From: Glandiceps talaboti
Taxonomy: Eukaryota > Hemichordata > Enteropneusta > Spengelidae
Length of the DNA: 64,000 nt
Direction: 5' to 3'
NCBI RefSeq assembly: GCF_964340395.1
Contig: NC_135556.1
Span: 21,634,723-21,698,722 of the forward strand
Below the pieces are notes generated by a model. That model was given only the letters and a program-made list of their open reading frames with translations, was not told the origin of the DNA and made no database searches. The stretch's first letter is position 1; each line of letters opens with the position of its first letter. Of the stretch, positions 1 through 11,400 are shown in pieces. A program made the translations under genes and the position numbers.

Positions 1-857
1 ACTACTAACATGATAATATTACAGTTGTTACATTATATTTATATAGATATAAAAGCAATCCACCCAAAATGCAACAAAAGTAATTGTTCAGTGAAGGGAG
101 CAGTGAACGCCATTTGACACTGAATGTAGCTATATATTTGTAGTCGTAAGAGTAATTTATTTTACGATTGTAGAAAGTAGAATATCAAACATACTAGTTT
201 GATTAATATCACAGATGCTACCTAATTATCGACAACAACAGAAATTATGTACATGTTGCTGTGAACTTACCATTAATCAAACCAAGTTAATAAGTGGCAG
301 GTTCATGACCCTATCTTGGTATTTAGCCAATTTTACTAAAAGGCAACATGTGTATCTGATCAAATTGAATGATTACACACGACTTCAATATTACATTACT
401 GCCTGGATATTGTATAACTCAGTTCGTGTACCTGGCAACGTACATCAAAAATATGTACTGTCGAACTGAAACATAGATAATACTGCTGTTTCAACATAAC
501 TGAATATAGAAAAGGAAGTTAAAGTGATAATGTCATATAGACAGTATACATACGCATTCTAGGAGTAAGTTCCTTATATATGAAAGTAGATTATTTCGTA
601 TTTAAGGCCACAATGCATAATACAAACAGCTTAAATAGAAACATTTTAAAGACTGTATATATTAATGGACGTTAAGATACCTAAGGCATGGACAGTTATC
701 TCGTGCATATAGTTCAGATATTTTAGTTTTCTGCTCTTAGTTAATGTAATAACAGGTCAGATAGATTTCATTCATGTGCTTTAAATATAATAGGGTTGTC
801 TTGTTATCACGATTTTTAACATACAACTATCTCCCTCCCCTTCCATTCCTCTCTCAG

Positions 858-1182
858 ACATACATACATACATACATACATACATACATACATACATACA
901 TACATACATACATACATACATACATACATACATACATACATACATACATACATACATACATACACACATACATACATACACACACACACACTCATACATA
1001 CATACATACATACATACATACATACATACATACATACATACATACATACATACATACATACATACATACATTGTACATACATACATACATACATACATAC
1101 ATACATACATACATACATACATACATACATACATACATACATACATACATACATACATACATACATACATACACACACACAT
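858..1182. repeat. CATA tetranucleotide microsatellite
   Basis: About 325 bp of (ACAT)n with CA interruptions, in intron 3 of gene C and ending about 20 nt from the exon 3 donor. All open frames over it are repeat translations. Confidence 0.97.
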
Positions 1183-1203
1183 AATTGAAGCATATTCGTT
1201 TAC

Positions 1204-1271
1204 CATTGACATGGCGTTGATGTCACCAAAGCTCTGGAGTAGTATGTAACACTCCACATCTACAGGGGTAC
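1204..1271 (-). CDS. Gene C coding exon 3
   Basis: 68 nt, same length and phases as exon 3 of A and B. Encodes TPVDVECYILLQSFGDINAM and SM, the start of the neurotransmitter-gated channel ligand-binding domain. Donor GTAAACG. A GTAT microsatellite begins about 20 nt downstream in the intron. Confidence 0.9.
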
Positions 1272-4200
1272 CTACGTTATCAAAAACATGAAACAGGTAC
1301 ATGAGAACATATGCATCTTTAGGGAAAACGGTACTTTAGTATACTTAGACGCTACTGGTATGTTAGAAGTAGATTTTATGAGACGCTAAGGTACAGCTGA
1401 ATGCATTGCAAAAAAACAACAACATGATCTTCAATGTTTTACCATTAACAACCCAAACAAGCTTAAGCCGGCTTTGTTCATGTTTTGACGTTGATCGATA
1501 CGTCTCCACGTAATCATTTTTTATAATTACCTGCAGTAATTATAAATCATGATTTAGGGCAGCGGTGCTTCTTTGAAAATACTTCTACACTATTCACTTA
1601 TGTCTTGTATTGACTGTACCAGCTCAGTTCAAATATGGTCAACTACATAAATTATCATAGCACATTCAGTACATGTATTAATGATCAGCCTGAGGCTACA
1701 TAATACAATTTTGTGTCAAATTCTTTCCTAAGTGTGGGCTGTATATGATGGTCGAAAATTAATCTTCAAAAATATAATTTATGTTCTTTACTGTCACCGT
1801 TTTAATATTTCACCTATCCATAGATCAGTGAGTCATCAGCATTAATTATGAGATCGTAAGACGTGTCTGCACAGAGCTTATCTGTTATTGGTTTATGCGA
1901 CAGTTCATTCAGTAACTAGTAACAAACGTACCGTGAAGGTTGGGTCTGAAGATACTTATTTCCTCGTTTTTGAAAACCTCTGTGATAATTCGTTTGTGTT
2001 CGCCTCTCATGTCGTCATCTTCTGTGCTACTTGCAGAGTTTATGCAGCAATACAGGAGTAGTAAACTGAAGGTGAAAACAGAGGAATTGTTATAATCGTG
2101 TCTAGGTTTATTAAGAATTTATTGAATTCGAATAATGCGTCTAAAAATGATGTACAATTCTTTCCCATGTTAGTAATATCTCAGACCACAGTATTGTGGG
2201 TTATCTAAAATTATAGTGATATTCTAAACTTTTATTCACAACGGGGATGAACTAAATAACAAATATGATTGATTTGATGTCTTGTAAACCTGAAATATCC
2301 TGTAATTCAATTCATTTATCCATATGTATTCATTATTTTTGATTTTACATTTGCAAGTTTCTTAAAAAACAACGATTTATTTTGATGAAAAACGAAAATC
2401 TCACGATGACGGCATTGGCTAGGTAGCTTCAAATTATTTCAGTCAATATCAATATTGCCTTCTGTATGTAATTATGTTCAATCAGTCCAACCATTCTAAA
2501 ATTGGACTCATCGTTTTAATATTCTATAATTATATTTTTAAAAATCGATCATGTATCATAGCTCATTGCTTCCCTGTCTGATGAGTTCTGAGACTAAATC
2601 AATGAATTGGATGTGTATTTGGGTGCATATGTCATATATGTGAACATGAACGACAAATCTAGAGTTAAATTGACAATAATTTTGGTTTCAACATTATGCA
2701 CTAATAATTATGCTATATATAGTTTCAAGAAATTATCGCCACTTTTTCGTGGGGGGGGGGGGGCGGTTACAACACCTTCCATCTGTTAGTTACTTCTCAG
2801 CGCATGATCCGATCATATAGGTATTGTAAACAAGTAAGGTACAACGAGGTACAAGTCTTGTTTGTTTTCTTTCACAAATGAAGTATATTTTATGACATTT
2901 ATTAACCAGAGACAATGATTACATCATATAGTTTGAGGAATCCTTATAAAGAGAGTTTTACCATTCACCGAGAAAGGTAGGTAAAACATGTAAAACAAAA
3001 CAAACAAACAAATGAATAAATAAATAAACAAACAAACAAACAAACAAACAAACAAACAAACAGACAGCCAGCCAGACATACATACATACATACATACATA
3101 CATACATACATACATACATACATACATACATACATACATACATACATACATACATACAAACAAACAAACAAACAAACAAACAAACAAACAAACAAACAAA
3201 CAAACAAACAAACAAACAAACACAAACACAAACACAAACAAACAAACACAAACAACGCACACATATTGATAAAAACGTCAGACTCCGTATATCTACAATT
3301 ATACCCTTGGCAATTCCAGCCCTCATCAATTGTAAGTGCTGTACTTCCATGGCATTGAATGTTTACAATCTATTTATGTTCCCAGATGAGTAATATCGCT
3401 TTTGCATTCCCATGGATACATGGCAACATTGAACAATAATATATAGGTATGTGATAAAAAAAATACCTGACAAGAATCCTTAGTATGAGAATATCACATT
3501 GTACCATTACTCGTTGTCACAAATCTGGTTGCATAATTATTTTGAATTTTATAAAACACGATGCTTTATTTTTTTGTTACAATTGTTTGTCACATTTGAA
3601 TTACTGTCAATTGGCTCGTGTAACCTCCTAGTTGCTGCCTCCCATTAATATATATTAAATTACATTTAATAAATAGTGTTCTGGAAGATTTATGATAAAG
3701 GAAATAATTGTGGATTTTTAGAAATTAGTATGAGCTCTATGACTCAAGTACGGCAACCGAGAAGGCTCATGGTATCACAAATCATTTTTTCAAAAAGTTT
3801 GTATCATATCAGTTCTCAAGTTATTATATACATCTACGGATAATATTACATATCCATCAATTTCAATGATCACCAAGACGTTTTTGCAACGGGTGTTTAC
3901 TCTGTATATTGTTTGACTGATATAATCAGCAATTCATGCATGCATTCTCTGTTTTTACCCGGCATGTCCTTCTCACGGTAGATCAATGCTATCCGTAGCA
4001 GGTTGAATTTATTGACGTCTTTTATCGTATTCAAATGAAGTTCAGCGATCGAAGGACGTGTTTCAGTCATGCGTGACATTGCACGTCACGTGGTATGAAT
4101 AATCTATGTCTCGGTCGTGGATTATAATTGCTCTTCTAATAACAGTGACAGTAGTAGCACCCACAAGCGAATACACACGGTAAACGGTGGAGAATTCATA

Positions 4201-6839
4201 TACTATATATTATATCCCCCCCCCCTGCCCCTACACTATCGCACAATCCACGGTTGTTTATTCATTATTAACAACCCTATATAACCCTCATTATATTACA
4301 ATGGGCATATAATCATTTCATGTTAAATATTTAAAGACAACTTCGTTTCAAGTTTATTACTCATTGTCAACTCTGAAAATTAAACATGATGTAATCAAGC
4401 ATGTGACAAGGGTTATTATGGATAGCATGCGATTGTATATTATCAAGAGAACTACGGCAAAGATACTCGGAGGCTGTCGTCAGAAAAAAGGAACGACACA
4501 GAATATGTGTCACGTGTAAGTCACGTGTATGTCTGTGTGTGTATCAACTCTACCACATGTTCCACTATCCATGTTCAAAATAACTTGACACGCGGTTACG
4601 AATGTTAGCATAATCATGTGCTAGGTTGTCACAGATGACAACTTATTTGTATCAGGAGAGATTACACTATATACAAATAAATATAAAAATAAATTATATC
4701 AATTACATTGTAGCTACCTTTAGTAGGCCAAATAAAAAAAATGCGTATTTCCGATAATCCGACAGATTAACCCACCGACCCCAAACTTTTTTTTTTCATT
4801 TTACAAAATGGTAAACATGCTGCGAATTTATTTCTATTCCTGTTTCACTTTTAACATTTTTTAATAAAAGGTGAAATAGTGAGAGTTCACATCTATTTCA
4901 GTGTAAAAGTGTAAATTGCCAAAGTACAATCTTTTTTTAATATCACATTCCAGATAAACCACGTCTTTTCACTGGCAGTATTTGTACAGTACAGTCTGTA
5001 TATTGTGTCCAGCTACTTCACATATCATCGTCTTCATTTACTTCTTTAACACCCCATCAAACTATCACACAAATATTACTAACAAGTTCCTGGTCTTCAT
5101 TTTTTGCCTTTAAGCTAATAACTGTATCAATTTTTTCAACTGTAACGTTGAACTTCATCAATTCTACAGGCTCCGGCATCTGTAATATTCCAAAAATAAT
5201 TTTTTGTTTTGGTAGATTTTCATACTACATAGTTATATAATTTCCATTTTTTTGTATTTAAATGAAAACCAAAAATGTGTTCTAAACATCAATCATCTAT
5301 GTACGGAGATCGATAAAAGGAGTTTTAACAAAAGCAGAAAATACTGACTTACAAATTGGGTCATTATACAGACAAGGCTATTTAAACGATGAAGTATAAA
5401 CTCGTTAGTGTTGTAGCGACAAGCAGGTGCCGTTTATACGAGCTATGCTAAAAAAATGACCTCTATGTTGAAGCATAAACTATGGCACAGCGGCTCTGAT
5501 GATCTAACCTTGTTTGGGGAGGTGACACCTTGGTTAATAGGGATTTGATAGTCGGTGGTTTCCGAACATTCCCGAATCGTTCCAGCCAGAAGTAACCCGA
5601 TGATCGAACTCTAGGCTAATATACTCATGTAAAACGATCAACCCGGCTGCTCCGTATTCATCGGCTGCACAATTCTTTCATCATTCTAAAGGCCTCGACA
5701 GCAAACACATGTACAACTTATAATTCTAAACGTAAACACGACTTGTAACTCTATAAGCCTGATTCACCCCACCTCTTCTTTGATAATTACAATATGTAAG
5801 TAACAAACAACTACGAATTGGTTTAATTTTAGTTGCCATCTTCAATGATCAATGTCAACCTATATCAATCATCAAGGGCGAACAGCTGTAATTCTCTACA
5901 GTCCAGCATGCTACATATCCCACGAGGTTTAAGTAATGACACATACCTAAAAAGCGGCATAGCTTACACCCATGACTGTTTCAGGATTTCCATTTTGGTA
6001 GATCAGTCGATCAAACTATATATAAACGCGCCATATAAACACAACTATATATACACAATTATATAAACATGTATATTGCTTCTCTTCGCCATACTACAAT
6101 TGAATAAGACGAATAACATCACGTATTTTCGATAAACATCTAGTCTCTCAAATTATTGTTCATATTCTCTGCATTTATAAAACAGGTTTGTCAGTCCCAA
6201 AGGAAGATATTCACACTAAACGGGTAAGTTAGCCATCCTATGGGAAACTCGTTGGCATAGTTGCATGAATGACACGGTCGACAGCATCATTAATTTACCA
6301 TGGTATTCAAGCTGTACGTTGTAAGGACGGGTATTTCTGGTTAAGGACAAATGTAGCATGACGATTCTAAAACTGCAGCTTCTGCCACGATTTTTTTTTT
6401 CGAATTACAAACAATGTTATGTCTGTACATTTGTATTTCATTGTCTAGCTGCCAGCAATTGTTATCAATAAAGAGGTCACACGCATATTCGTCATTTCAC
6501 TGGGTGTTCGCTAGAGAAGACCGGTTCTACCCATATATAGTTGTATTATAGCTAGCCCATGCATGATATAAGTACTTTACAGAATAATCCGATGTTCCGA
6601 TAAACGTACGCCCACTAGCATCATTTTTTTGTGTGAATTTTCATTGAATTAGGCCCTAATAAAAACAAGTGGATGTCATCGTGCAAGTACGCAGTGGAAA
6701 TGTAGACTAGTAGCCCGGTTATCGCTTTGACTTTGATAAATATCCCGTAGGCTTGAAAACGATTATGAGTATAGCAAATTATGTATTTCTTGTTCAATAC
6801 TTACCCGACAGTCACCTCCACAACATTTTTCTTGAACAT
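1204..6839 (-). CDS. Cys-loop ligand-gated ion channel subunit, gene C (5' part only)
   Basis: Third member of the tandem receptor cluster, truncated by the window edge. Three coding exons are visible: 6839-6805, 2065-1932 and 1271-1204. They join in frame (phases 2, 1, 0) into 79 residues: a signal peptide starting MFKKN with the hydrophobic stretch GLLLLYCC, an acidic linker (TEDDD), the block NEEISIFRPNLHG, then TPVDVECYILLQSFGD, the first beta-strand region of the ligand-binding domain. Exon 3 is 68 nt, the same as in genes A and B, and every splice phase matches. The 4.7-kb intron 1 (2066-6804) holds a CAAA/CATA array; nothing else is recognised in it. Exon 4, expected to begin with DY, was not found in bases 1-1203 and should lie left of the window. 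By family the protein is a plasma-membrane subunit of a pentameric neurotransmitter-gated channel, probably anion-selective. Exon 1 is the least certain part because it is short. Confidence 0.85.
1932..2065 (-). CDS. Gene C coding exon 2
   Basis: 134 nt between acceptor TTCACCTTCAG and donor GTACGTTTG. Encodes LLLLYCCINSASSTE, an acidic linker and NEEISIFRPNLH, clearly matching exon 2 of genes A and B. Phase 2 in, phase 1 out. Confidence 0.88.
2995..3255. repeat. Compound CAAA / CATA / CAAA microsatellite
   Basis: A (CATA)n core flanked on both sides by (CAAA)n, in intron 1 of gene C. Confidence 0.97.
6805..6839 (-). CDS. Gene C coding exon 1 (signal peptide start)
   Basis: 35 nt from ATG to a strong donor GTAAGTATT; encodes MFKKNVVEVTV plus two bases of a split Gly codon. 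Phase 2, as in exon 1 of genes A and B. The hydrophobic core is completed by exon 2. The ATG context (AAACATG) is acceptable. It is chosen because it is the first ATG-to-donor block upstream with the right phase that yields a credible signal peptide. Confidence 0.7.
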
Positions 6840-8151
6840 GTTTGGCAGTACGTGTAACAACAGCGAATTCCCGCGTTCCGACATCGACAGCTGACTGAGG
6901 AAATACAACACCTGCTGCTGTAATTCCAGCTACGTACGCCTGTATTCGTATGGTACAAATCATGAAGTCTGTAACGTATAAAAGAGCCAAAGCCCTGATG
7001 CGCCCTCACAAACTACGCCATCGCGCGCTGGAAATGAAATAATGATAAATGATTTTCAACGCACCGATGCTGTTTAAAAAAAACAAAAAAAACATGCTAC
7101 GTTCGTCGCTGTTCATAAACACGTTTCCGTGGAGATATCGTATTTGATGACAAAATGCATTTTTCCAGTTTCGCATGTATATTAAAGTTCATTGTAGGAA
7201 ATACACGAATATATATATTGCTATTAGTTTGATATTATCTTTCTTCACGCATTACAAATTTGTCACTTTAAAAAAAACTTATTTGAAATAAGATTTTCCT
7301 TTTGAATTCATCTTCTATTGCGTATAGTACTCTGTTGTATGTACGGTAACTATTGATATACACCAACACACAAATGAAAACTGGACATTTGTGTACATTT
7401 ATATTGCATTACATTGTATCGTGTGCTGCTTTGTTCGCACTTGCCCTATTAAATATAAATATAGCTATTTACTTCAAATAGACAAAATATCCGCCATCAT
7501 ATTTCACGGCAAATGACACAGATATGTCAAGTTTTCACTCAATACGATATATCGTTAATTTATGACTTCAATATTTTAATAACACATTTGCATGTTAGAT
7601 AGAGTTTTTTAATGATCAAATTAAGTGCATATCTTGTGCTACGAGAAATGGTTGTGTGTTCGTTACCCGTTTATTCATTGTCACTGTCATTAAACTAATC
7701 CGGTGATACATTCATAAGATGCGAATGTAGGTAGAGACACGGTTAAACCCGCAAAATTTCACCATATTGATTCATCTTCAGAAATATAATTTACTGACAG
7801 CAGTTGATGGTATTTATTCAATGGCTGATCATTCCTATTTGTGGATTGGAAGTTTAACGAATCGTCAGATGCGATTTCATATTTTTGTGGAGTAAATAAT
7901 GTTTGTCGAGACAATAATAGCACGGTATGTGTGGCTAACAGGTGGTTGTTTTCATATTTCGTGATGGTATTCAGCTTTGAGTCATTTGATACAATTTCGG
8001 GATAAATTGTATCACAAATGAATAGTTTGTTATTATGCATAACAATTGAAAAGATGTACACAAAAGGCCAATTTATCGTTTCATTGACTATTTTTAATAC
8101 AATATGTTTCTTCCTTTGACAATGGTGTCAATTTTATTACTGCAAAACTTG

Positions 8152-8152
8152 C

Positions 8153-8183
<31 letters not shown>

Positions 8184-8552
8184 TGTATGTGTGTATGTAT
8201 GTATGTATGTATGTATGTATGTATGTATGTATGTATGTATGTATGTATGTATGTATGTATGTATGTATGTATGTATGCATTTATGTATGTATGTATGTAT
8301 GTATGTATGTATGTATGTATGTATGTATGTATGTATGTATGCATTTATGTATGTATGTATGTATGTATGTATGTATGTATGTATGTATGTATGTATGTAT
8401 GTATGTATGTATGTATGCATTTATGTATGTATGTATGTATGTATGTATGTATGTATGTGTGTGTGTGTGTGCGTGCGTGCGTGCATGTGCGTGCGTGCGT
8501 GCGTGCGTGCGTGTGTGCGTATGTATGTATGTATGTATGTATGTATGTATTT
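8152..8552. repeat. GTAT microsatellite with CATTTAT interruptions and GTGC tail
   Basis: (GTAT)n, broken three times by the same variant GCATTTAT at roughly 65-75 bp spacing, then GTGC-type units near 8470-8515. Confidence 0.97.
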
Positions 8553-8790
8553 GAATAATTTGTTTTCCAATGTTGACTAACGCCATATGACCATACTATT
8601 GATATGCAGAAATCTGAATATTGATTTGCATACATAATTGTATGTTTTCTTATAGTTAATGATATACTGACGTTAATTATTCCGAGGTTATGTCTATAAC
8701 TTGTATGTTGTATAGCTTGATTGTGTGTTGTTTTTTATTGAATTAGTACAATGATGTGGAAGAAATTAGAAGATTTTAACCATTTTCGTA
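8549..8790 (+). repeat. Dispersed element, copy 1 (inverted relative to 28676-28935)
   Basis: About 240 bp of non-microsatellite sequence lying between two tetranucleotide arrays. Its reverse complement recurs at 28676-28935 with few differences. Contains no coding sequence I recognise. Confidence 0.85.
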
Positions 8791-9032
8791 TACATACCTA
8801 CATACATACCTACATACATACATACATACATACATACATACATACATACCTACCTACCTACCTACCTACCTACCTACCTACCTACCTACCTACCTACATA
8901 CATACATACATACATACATACATACATACATACATACATCATACATACATACATACATACATACATACATACATACATACATACATACATACATACATAC
9001 ATGCATACATGCATACATGCATGCATGCATGC
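8791..9032. repeat. CATA / CCTA / CATA / CATG compound microsatellite
   Basis: (CATA)n with an internal homogeneous (CCTA)n block (about 8849-8895) and a CATG-rich end that abuts the hairpin at 9033. Confidence 0.96.
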
Positions 9033-9246
9033 ATGCCAATCTGATTAAAATCCGATGTCGATGTCGGCTAATCGTGCATTGCTATCTTACCATCGTTATT
9101 TAGCTTGAATTGACCTTCGTAGTACATGGCGATCAGGCTAAAAACGTAAACATGTACTACGAAGGTCAATTCAAGCTAAATAACGATGGTAAGATAGCAA
9201 TGCACGATTAGCCGACATCGACATCGGATTTTAATCAGATTGGCAT
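9033..9246. mobile_element. Perfect long hairpin (foldback element)
   Basis: Arms 9033-9128 and 9151-9246 are exact reverse complements over all 96 nt, with a 22-nt loop (9129-9150). Both ends merge into CATG/CATA microsatellite DNA. Probably a recent foldback or MITE-type insertion; no transposase is present. Confidence 0.85.
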
Positions 9247-9300
9247 GTATGCATGCATGCAGGCAGGCAGGCATGCATACATGCACGCACTTACTCACCC
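9247..9300. repeat. CATG / CAGG degenerate microsatellite
   Basis: Short run of GCAT and GCAG units continuing on the far side of the hairpin. Confidence 0.8.
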
Positions 9301-10065
9301 ACTCACCCATCCGCGCGCACAATCATGCACGACGAGAAAAATTAAATAGACGGAACGGATATCAATCTAAATATCACCTCATTCCGTGTTTATGTTTACA
9401 TTGTATACAATTCGATGCATGCATAATACAAAAATTATTTACATTTCGATGCTAACACCAAAACATTCCAATTGGATGCGTCACAAAGTATGCAAAGCTT
9501 CTTAATAACTCCCTCAAAATTATAACTGTATACATTACACCCAATATCTACATGTCTATATCTATACTTGTTATATATTAATGCTGATTTGTTTTTTTTA
9601 TTCAGAGGTTGAGGGAGCTCTTCATCGTTCTGCATTTGTAACATAGGAAAAAGACACGTGGTACATCGTGTCAACGATAACCCATACATACCATTCAAAA
9701 GAGTTGTTAAAATCTGTCTCTTTCAAATGTTTACGAATAACTTTTAATTTCTGTCACTAAACCGTGAGGTATTGTTATAAAAGAGCTTTATTATCGTACA
9801 TCTAATAGGTCGCAAAGCAAACAAAAATTACGTATGCTGTAATTTAAAAAAAAAAAATTTTCCTATTTACATAAAGTGCATGAATAAAATGTGGAATCTA
9901 GACTAAAACATGTCAACAGCAATACAATTTTCAAGATTATTTACATTTCGTCACAATATATTCTTTGTTGTTTTATGTAGTAGTATAGATGAACGTTTAT
10001 GTTAGGCAATATATTAAAAGTTAGGCATGACTTTGAATTCAGTATTATATATATATATATAAGTG

Positions 10066-10376
10066 GCAATATGGATGAGGATTGGGTATTTATTTTGGAT
10101 TTGGATATTTTGTCATGGCTTCCTATCTGAAAAATCAATGTGAGACAACATAGACCAAGTCTGTTTTTGTCACTAATAAAGCTAAAAATAAATGTGTAAA
10201 GGTTCTATTGTACGTACAATGACAAACATTTTACACATTTATTAATATTTTGCAATTCATTGAGTTACAAACAAGGACTTGGCATATGTTGTTTCAGGTT
10301 GATTTTTCAAGTAGAAAGCCATGATACAATTGTTTTATAAATTAGAAATCCAAAATGAATACCCAATCCTCACTTT
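10066..10376. mobile_element. Foldback element family 1, full copy
   Basis: Imperfect inverted repeat with arms of about 140-155 bp (10066-10206 and 10221-10376) meeting at the palindrome ATTGTACGTACAAT (10207-10220). Outer ends GGATGAGGATTGGGTATT and its near complement. A one-arm relative lies at 60882-61050. Confidence 0.8.
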
Positions 10377-10498
10377 AACATCAGCGTGCCTAAAAGGCTA
10401 TTATCTGTGCAAAACAAAGTAATCTTACGATCGATTAGGTGTCATAACTTGTGTATATCATATCCTTTAACTTATTATTCCTTTGAGTATAAAAGAGA

Positions 10499-10504
10499 TT
10501 TATT
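10499..10504 (-). promoter_or_regulatory. Candidate polyadenylation signal of gene A
   Basis: AATAAA on the minus strand, 127 nt past the stop codon of gene A. The hexamer is frequent in AT-rich DNA, so this is only a candidate. Confidence 0.35.
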
Positions 10505-10630
10505 TAAATAAATAAATATGAATTCATGGGGAAGGAGCTCCATTCTCAAAGTCACAAAACATGAGCTAGAAAGGCAATAGATAGCGTTGTTCAAAACATT
10601 GCCGAGAAGAACTTTATAGTAATAAGGCCT

Positions 10631-10978
10631 TCAAACATGCCTTCTTTCAGTATGAGTATGAAGCCAGAAATCAATATGAGTGTCACCCCGAATCATAGGG
10701 TATATGTTCCAGAAGCAAAGAGCAAAAATACCGAATAATATCGGAAAGAGAGCACGGCAGATTTTATCGATTCGTTCCGCTGATTTCATAAGCAGTTGGC
10801 ATCTTCTTTTATACACATCCCTCCTTGTATTCTGTATAGATTTTGCAGCAGGCTGTTGAGGTTGGTTGAGAATGTACGACTGAGATTTCCCATTACAATT
10901 GGAATCGTGATATCCTATTATTTCTTCGGAAAAACTTATCGATCCATATATAGAAGGACAAACGTCCGCCGCCATCTC
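10631..10978 (-). CDS. Gene A coding exon 9 (cytoplasmic loop, M4, stop)
   Basis: 348 nt including the stop. Encodes the variable M3-M4 loop (with QPQQPAA), then [19 protein letters not shown] and CFW, a typical M4 with its IDK..R..FP lead-in, and a short tail ending ERRHV. Acceptor TTTATTTTTAG. Confidence 0.94.
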   Translation of the reverse strand, partial: EMAADVCPSIYGSISFSEEIIGYHDSNCNGKSQSYILNQPQQPAAKSIQNTRRDVYKRRCQLLMKSAERIDKICRALFPILFGIFALCFWNIYPMIRGDTHIDFWLHTHTERRHV

Positions 10979-11207
10979 CTAAAAATAAAAGTACATTTAT
11001 TGTAAGGATATTTTCTCAAGATAAACTGCTCTTGTCAATAAACACTATTTCAAGCATACATGGAAATGGTTACCAAAACACTCGGCAAGAAACTTTTTGA
11101 ACATTACTGAGACCCAGCACAAAATAATGACTATGTAGCGACTTTCATTCACAGAAGCAGTACTGTGTATACCCCAAAACAACTTACTCATACATATATA
11201 CTTGGCC

Positions 11208-11238
<31 letters not shown>

Positions 11239-11263
11239 ATGTCTGTCTGTCTGTCTGTATGTA

Positions 11264-11311
<48 letters not shown>

Positions 11312-11328
11312 CGTCCGTCCGTCCGTCC

Positions 11329-11400
<72 letters not shown>

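Larger units (their letters stand above)
6840..10630. other. Intergenic region between gene C start and gene A stop
   Basis: No gene recognised. It holds two CATA-type arrays flanking an element that has an inverted copy at 28.7 kb, the perfect hairpin at 9033-9246, and a foldback element at 10066-10376. Short open frames here have no recognisable domains. Any promoter of gene C should be at the left end, but no element can be named. Confidence 0.7.

Noticed and set aside
1-857. Exon 4 of gene C
   Set aside because: I searched the minus strand for the DY..V...W.D.RL and FWLPD.YFVNEK block and found nothing; it should lie outside the window.
774-1302. Open frames of IHTY and MYVC repeats
   Set aside because: Microsatellite translation. 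Only the end of the minus-strand frame (1271-1204) is a real exon, of gene C.
7759-8061. 100-aa minus-strand open frame
   Set aside because: No similarity to a known family that I can recognise and no supporting signals; probably chance in AT-rich intergenic DNA.
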